Assembly: GCA_002691835.1 (NCBI GenBank)
Contig: NZJA01000031.1
Coordinates: 1 to 21,247, forward strand
Direction: 5' to 3'
Length of the DNA: 21,247 bases
From: Planctomycetota bacterium
GTDB taxonomy: Bacteria; Planctomycetota; UBA8108; UBA1146
Shown: piece by piece, positions 19,301 through 21,247 of the stretch
How the letters are laid out: each line of letters starts with the position of its first letter
Numbering within the stretch: position 1 is the first letter of the stretch
The notes under the pieces: generated by a model
Told to the model about the DNA's origin: nothing
The model's database searches: none
Seen by the model: only the letters and a program-made list of their open reading frames with translations
Position numbers and translations under genes: made by a program

Positions 19301-19357
19301 CACCGATTTACGATTTTTCAAGAAATATAAACCCAATGCAATTGGTGATTTGGGAAA

Positions 19358-20206
19358 TCATTCGTTTTCTGGCGCTGTCAGCGGATCTGCGGATCGCCTG
19401 GGAGCCCCTACCCAAAGCCAGATCGCGACTGCGGCAGCCACCAGAGACGCCTTCTGGGACACGGTCAAATTACCCGCTAAAACCTCATGATCGGCACGTA
19501 TTGACTCAATTACGGATCGGCCAATGGAATACAATCCGAGGAATAGTGCGAAGGTTCGACCGGGACGATCGGCCCAGCGACCGGCCGCGACCCACAGCAG
19601 GCCACAAAGGATGACTCCCTGAACGGTGGAATAAATTTGTGTCGGATGGAGGGGAGGACTCGCTCCCAGACCATCTCCAAATGCCAAAGCGGGCGGACTG
19701 CTTGCAGGAAAAATGACCGCCAGTGGGAATTCTGGGTCACAAACACCGCCCCAACAGCACCCATTCAAGAAGCAACCGAGGCGACCAAAGGCGATTCCTA
19801 TCGCAAGCGCAGGCGCGATGACGTCAAGAAGGTCACGTGTGTCACCAAAAGACTGGCGTCGTTGCATCCAAACAAACCCCAGCAATCCCCCCGCAATTGC
19901 GCCATAAAGTACGAGCCCGCCCTCCCACAATCGAAAGACGGCCGTCCAGTCGCCATTCGCAAAAACTTCATCGCGGAACTGAATGCAATACCATGCGCGT
20001 CCTCCCAGAAGGCCAAACAGCACTAATGAAATCGGGAGGTCAGCAACACGTTCTTCGTTGAGTCCTCTTCGACGTGCACCGCGTTTGAGAAGAAAGGTCC
20101 CGATGAGCACGCCCAACAGGACCATGGCTCCATAACCAAAAACCGGAAAGTCGCCGAAGGGTGTAGGGATTCTGAAGAGTTCCCGAAGCACGAGACCCGC
20201 TTTCAT
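19358..20206 (-). CDS. lgt: Prolipoprotein diacylglyceryl transferase
   Basis: It transfers diacylglycerol from phosphatidylglycerol to the lipobox Cys of prelipoproteins, the first step of lipoprotein maturation, in the inner membrane. The 282 residues have about seven membrane helices and family motifs: GGRAWY (68-73), WEGGLVLYGAIAGG (94-107), GRLGCFLNGCCWG (141-153), HPTQIYS (187-193) and RSVIESIRAD (230-239). Tyr101 stands at the place of E. coli His103. Cys145 and Cys150 replace the Asn and Glu of the GRxGNFxNGE form; this is a Cys-rich variant I believe occurs in several phyla. ATG 20206 has only a weak ribosome-binding site. It is co-directional with and just upstream of the rRNA promoter, and divergent from dxr. 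Confidence 0.93.
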   Translation of the reverse strand: MKAGLVLRELFRIPTPFGDFPVFGYGAMVLLGVLIGTFLLKRGARRRGLNEERVADLPISLVLFGLLGGRAWYCIQFRDEVFANGDWTAVFRLWEGGLVLYGAIAGGLLGFVWMQRRQSFGDTRDLLDVIAPALAIGIAFGRLGCFLNGCCWGGVCDPEFPLAVIFPASSPPALAFGDGLGASPPLHPTQIYSTVQGVILCGLLWVAAGRWADRPGRTFALFLGLYSIGRSVIESIRADHEVLAGNLTVSQKASLVAAAVAIWLWVGAPRRSADPLTAPENE

Positions 20207-20356
20207 TTGGTCACTGCGAAGAAATCAGTTCCTCACATCGGTACCCGACTCTCGCTTCAGCATCAAGAACGGGATCGTGGCCCGAGATCGACAATCGAGC
20301 CTGCAAATCAAGTCGTCCTCGGTTACTCTGTATCACGAATGAAATGAGAGCACTCG
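20207..20356. promoter_or_regulatory. Divergent lgt/dxr promoter region
   Basis: 150 bases between two divergent essential genes must contain both promoters. I cannot identify reliable -10/-35 pairs in either direction. Confidence 0.35.
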
Positions 20357-21247
20357 ATGACGAACCAGGAAACTCCGACACGCTTGGCCATCCTTGGCAG
20401 TACCGGTTCCATCGGTACCCAAGCGTTAAAAGTCATTGAAGAGTCTCCACGTCAGTTTGACATTCGAATTCTTGCTGCCGGAAGCAATCGCGATGTGCTT
20501 GAAGCTCAACAGCAGCAACACTCACCTCCCCATGCCATCCTCGTCAATCACGACGAAAGCCTTCCGCTTGCCAATGGAATGACCGCTGGAAAAGAAGCTC
20601 TTCACAATGCATTAGAAGATGAAGCCATCGATCTTGTGCTGAATGGCATCACCGGTTTCGCAGGGTTGGAGTACAGCCTGAAGGCCCTTCAATGCGGAGC
20701 AGATCTCGCCTTGGCGAACAAAGAATCTCTGGTGACAGCAGGCTCATTACTGAAAAAAGTGGCACAAAAAAATCACTGCCAAATCATCCCGGTCGACTCC
20801 GAACACAATGCCATTCTTCAATGTATTCATGATCACCCCAAAGATTCCGTCGAGCGGATTCTGCTCACGGCATCCGGTGGGCCGTTTCGAGGCTGGGACA
20901 GATCGCGTCTGCAAGAAGTGACTCCTGCTCAGGCATTAAATCACCCCACATGGAAAATGGGGCCACGCATCAGCGTTGACAGTGCTTCACTTTTCAACAA
21001 GGCATTTGAACTGATCGAAGCTGTTGAATTGTTTGGAACACCGAGTGGCGGCATCGACGTCCTCGTGCACCCTCAATCGGTGATGCACGCGATTGTCGAA
21101 TTCCGTGATGGAAGCAGTCTTGCCCATTTGAGTGAACCCGACATGCGGGTACCGATCCGCCACGCCATCAATCGTTCCGCAAGAGCCCAAGGGAACTTCT
21201 CACCTCTGGATCTCGTCTCCAGAGGAGAACTGACATTTGAAGCCCTC
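20357..21247 (+). CDS. dxr: 1-deoxy-D-xylulose 5-phosphate reductoisomerase, 3' end cut by window edge
   Basis: It makes 2-C-methyl-D-erythritol 4-phosphate with NADPH, the second step of the MEP isoprenoid pathway, in the cytoplasm. The frame stays open to the edge (297 codons of roughly 390). Motifs in order: NADPH loop GSTGSIG (14-20), ALANKESLV (118-126), metal ligands Asp147 and Glu149 in VDSEHNAI, TASGGPF (171-177), and HPTWKMGPRISVDSAS (196-211) followed by Asn214, Lys215 and Glu218, then VHPQS (237-241). All active-site residues expected in this part are present. ATG 20357 has a GAGAG tract upstream; the overlapping ATG at 20344 is out of frame. In Planctomycetota dxr often neighbours an RseP-type protease gene, but that side is outside the window. 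Confidence 0.95.
   Translation, partial: MTNQETPTRLAILGSTGSIGTQALKVIEESPRQFDIRILAAGSNRDVLEAQQQQHSPPHAILVNHDESLPLANGMTAGKEALHNALEDEAIDLVLNGITGFAGLEYSLKALQCGADLALANKESLVTAGSLLKKVAQKNHCQIIPVDSEHNAILQCIHDHPKDSVERILLTASGGPFRGWDRSRLQEVTPAQALNHPTWKMGPRISVDSASLFNKAFELIEAVELFGTPSGGIDVLVHPQSVMHAIVEFRDGSSLAHLSEPDMRVPIRHAINRSARAQGNFSPLDLVSRGELTFEAL

Overview
The window looks like a chromosomal segment of a member of the phylum Planctomycetota. The 16S rRNA gene contains exact sites for the planctomycete probes PLA46 (18895-18912) and PLA886 (18068-18086). A secreted protein also ends in the dockerin-like calcium repeats common in this phylum. G+C is moderate and genes are densely packed with short gaps or overlapping stop/start codons. 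I see no insertion sequence, phage gene, CRISPR array or toxin module.

Layout from left to right. (1) 1-2011, minus: a nucleoside-salvage pair, a CNT-type nucleoside transporter followed by a purine nucleoside phosphorylase that runs off the left edge. (2) 2180-3586, plus: a phosphomannomutase/phosphoglucomutase. (3) 3607-6952, minus: a tightly overlapping three-gene operon of M29 aminopeptidase, enolase-superfamily dipeptide epimerase and an exported protein with a YHS/TRASH-like Cys motif. The first two fit use of murein-type peptides. (4) 7184-7307, minus: tRNA-Pro(CGG) with its own terminator. (5) 7418-8722, minus: a secreted cohesin-like/TIG/dockerin protein. (6) 8852-13367: a divergent acyl-CoA locus. 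A 3-hydroxyacyl-CoA dehydrogenase on the minus strand faces a four-gene plus-strand operon of three crotonases and one MDR oxidoreductase. One crotonase strongly resembles cyclohexa-1,5-diene-1-carbonyl-CoA hydratase of the benzoyl-CoA pathway. (7) 13549-19300, minus: a complete linked rRNA operon in the order promoter, boxA, 16S, tRNA-Ile, tRNA-Ala, boxA, 23S, 5S, terminator, with recognisable processing stalks. (8) 19358-20206, minus: lgt. (9) 20357 to the right edge, plus: dxr, truncated by the window.

No wholly new multi-gene system is evident; most genes are housekeeping or recognisable metabolism. The most unusual signals are in RNA. The 16S central pseudoknot carries A18-U917 instead of the near-universal C18-G917, with both strands changed compatibly, and this also breaks two universal primer sites. 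The tRNA-Pro(CGG) has A37 where G37 is expected. Among proteins, the diene-hydratase-like operon and the exported Cys-motif protein coupled to a dipeptide epimerase are the best candidates for new biology.
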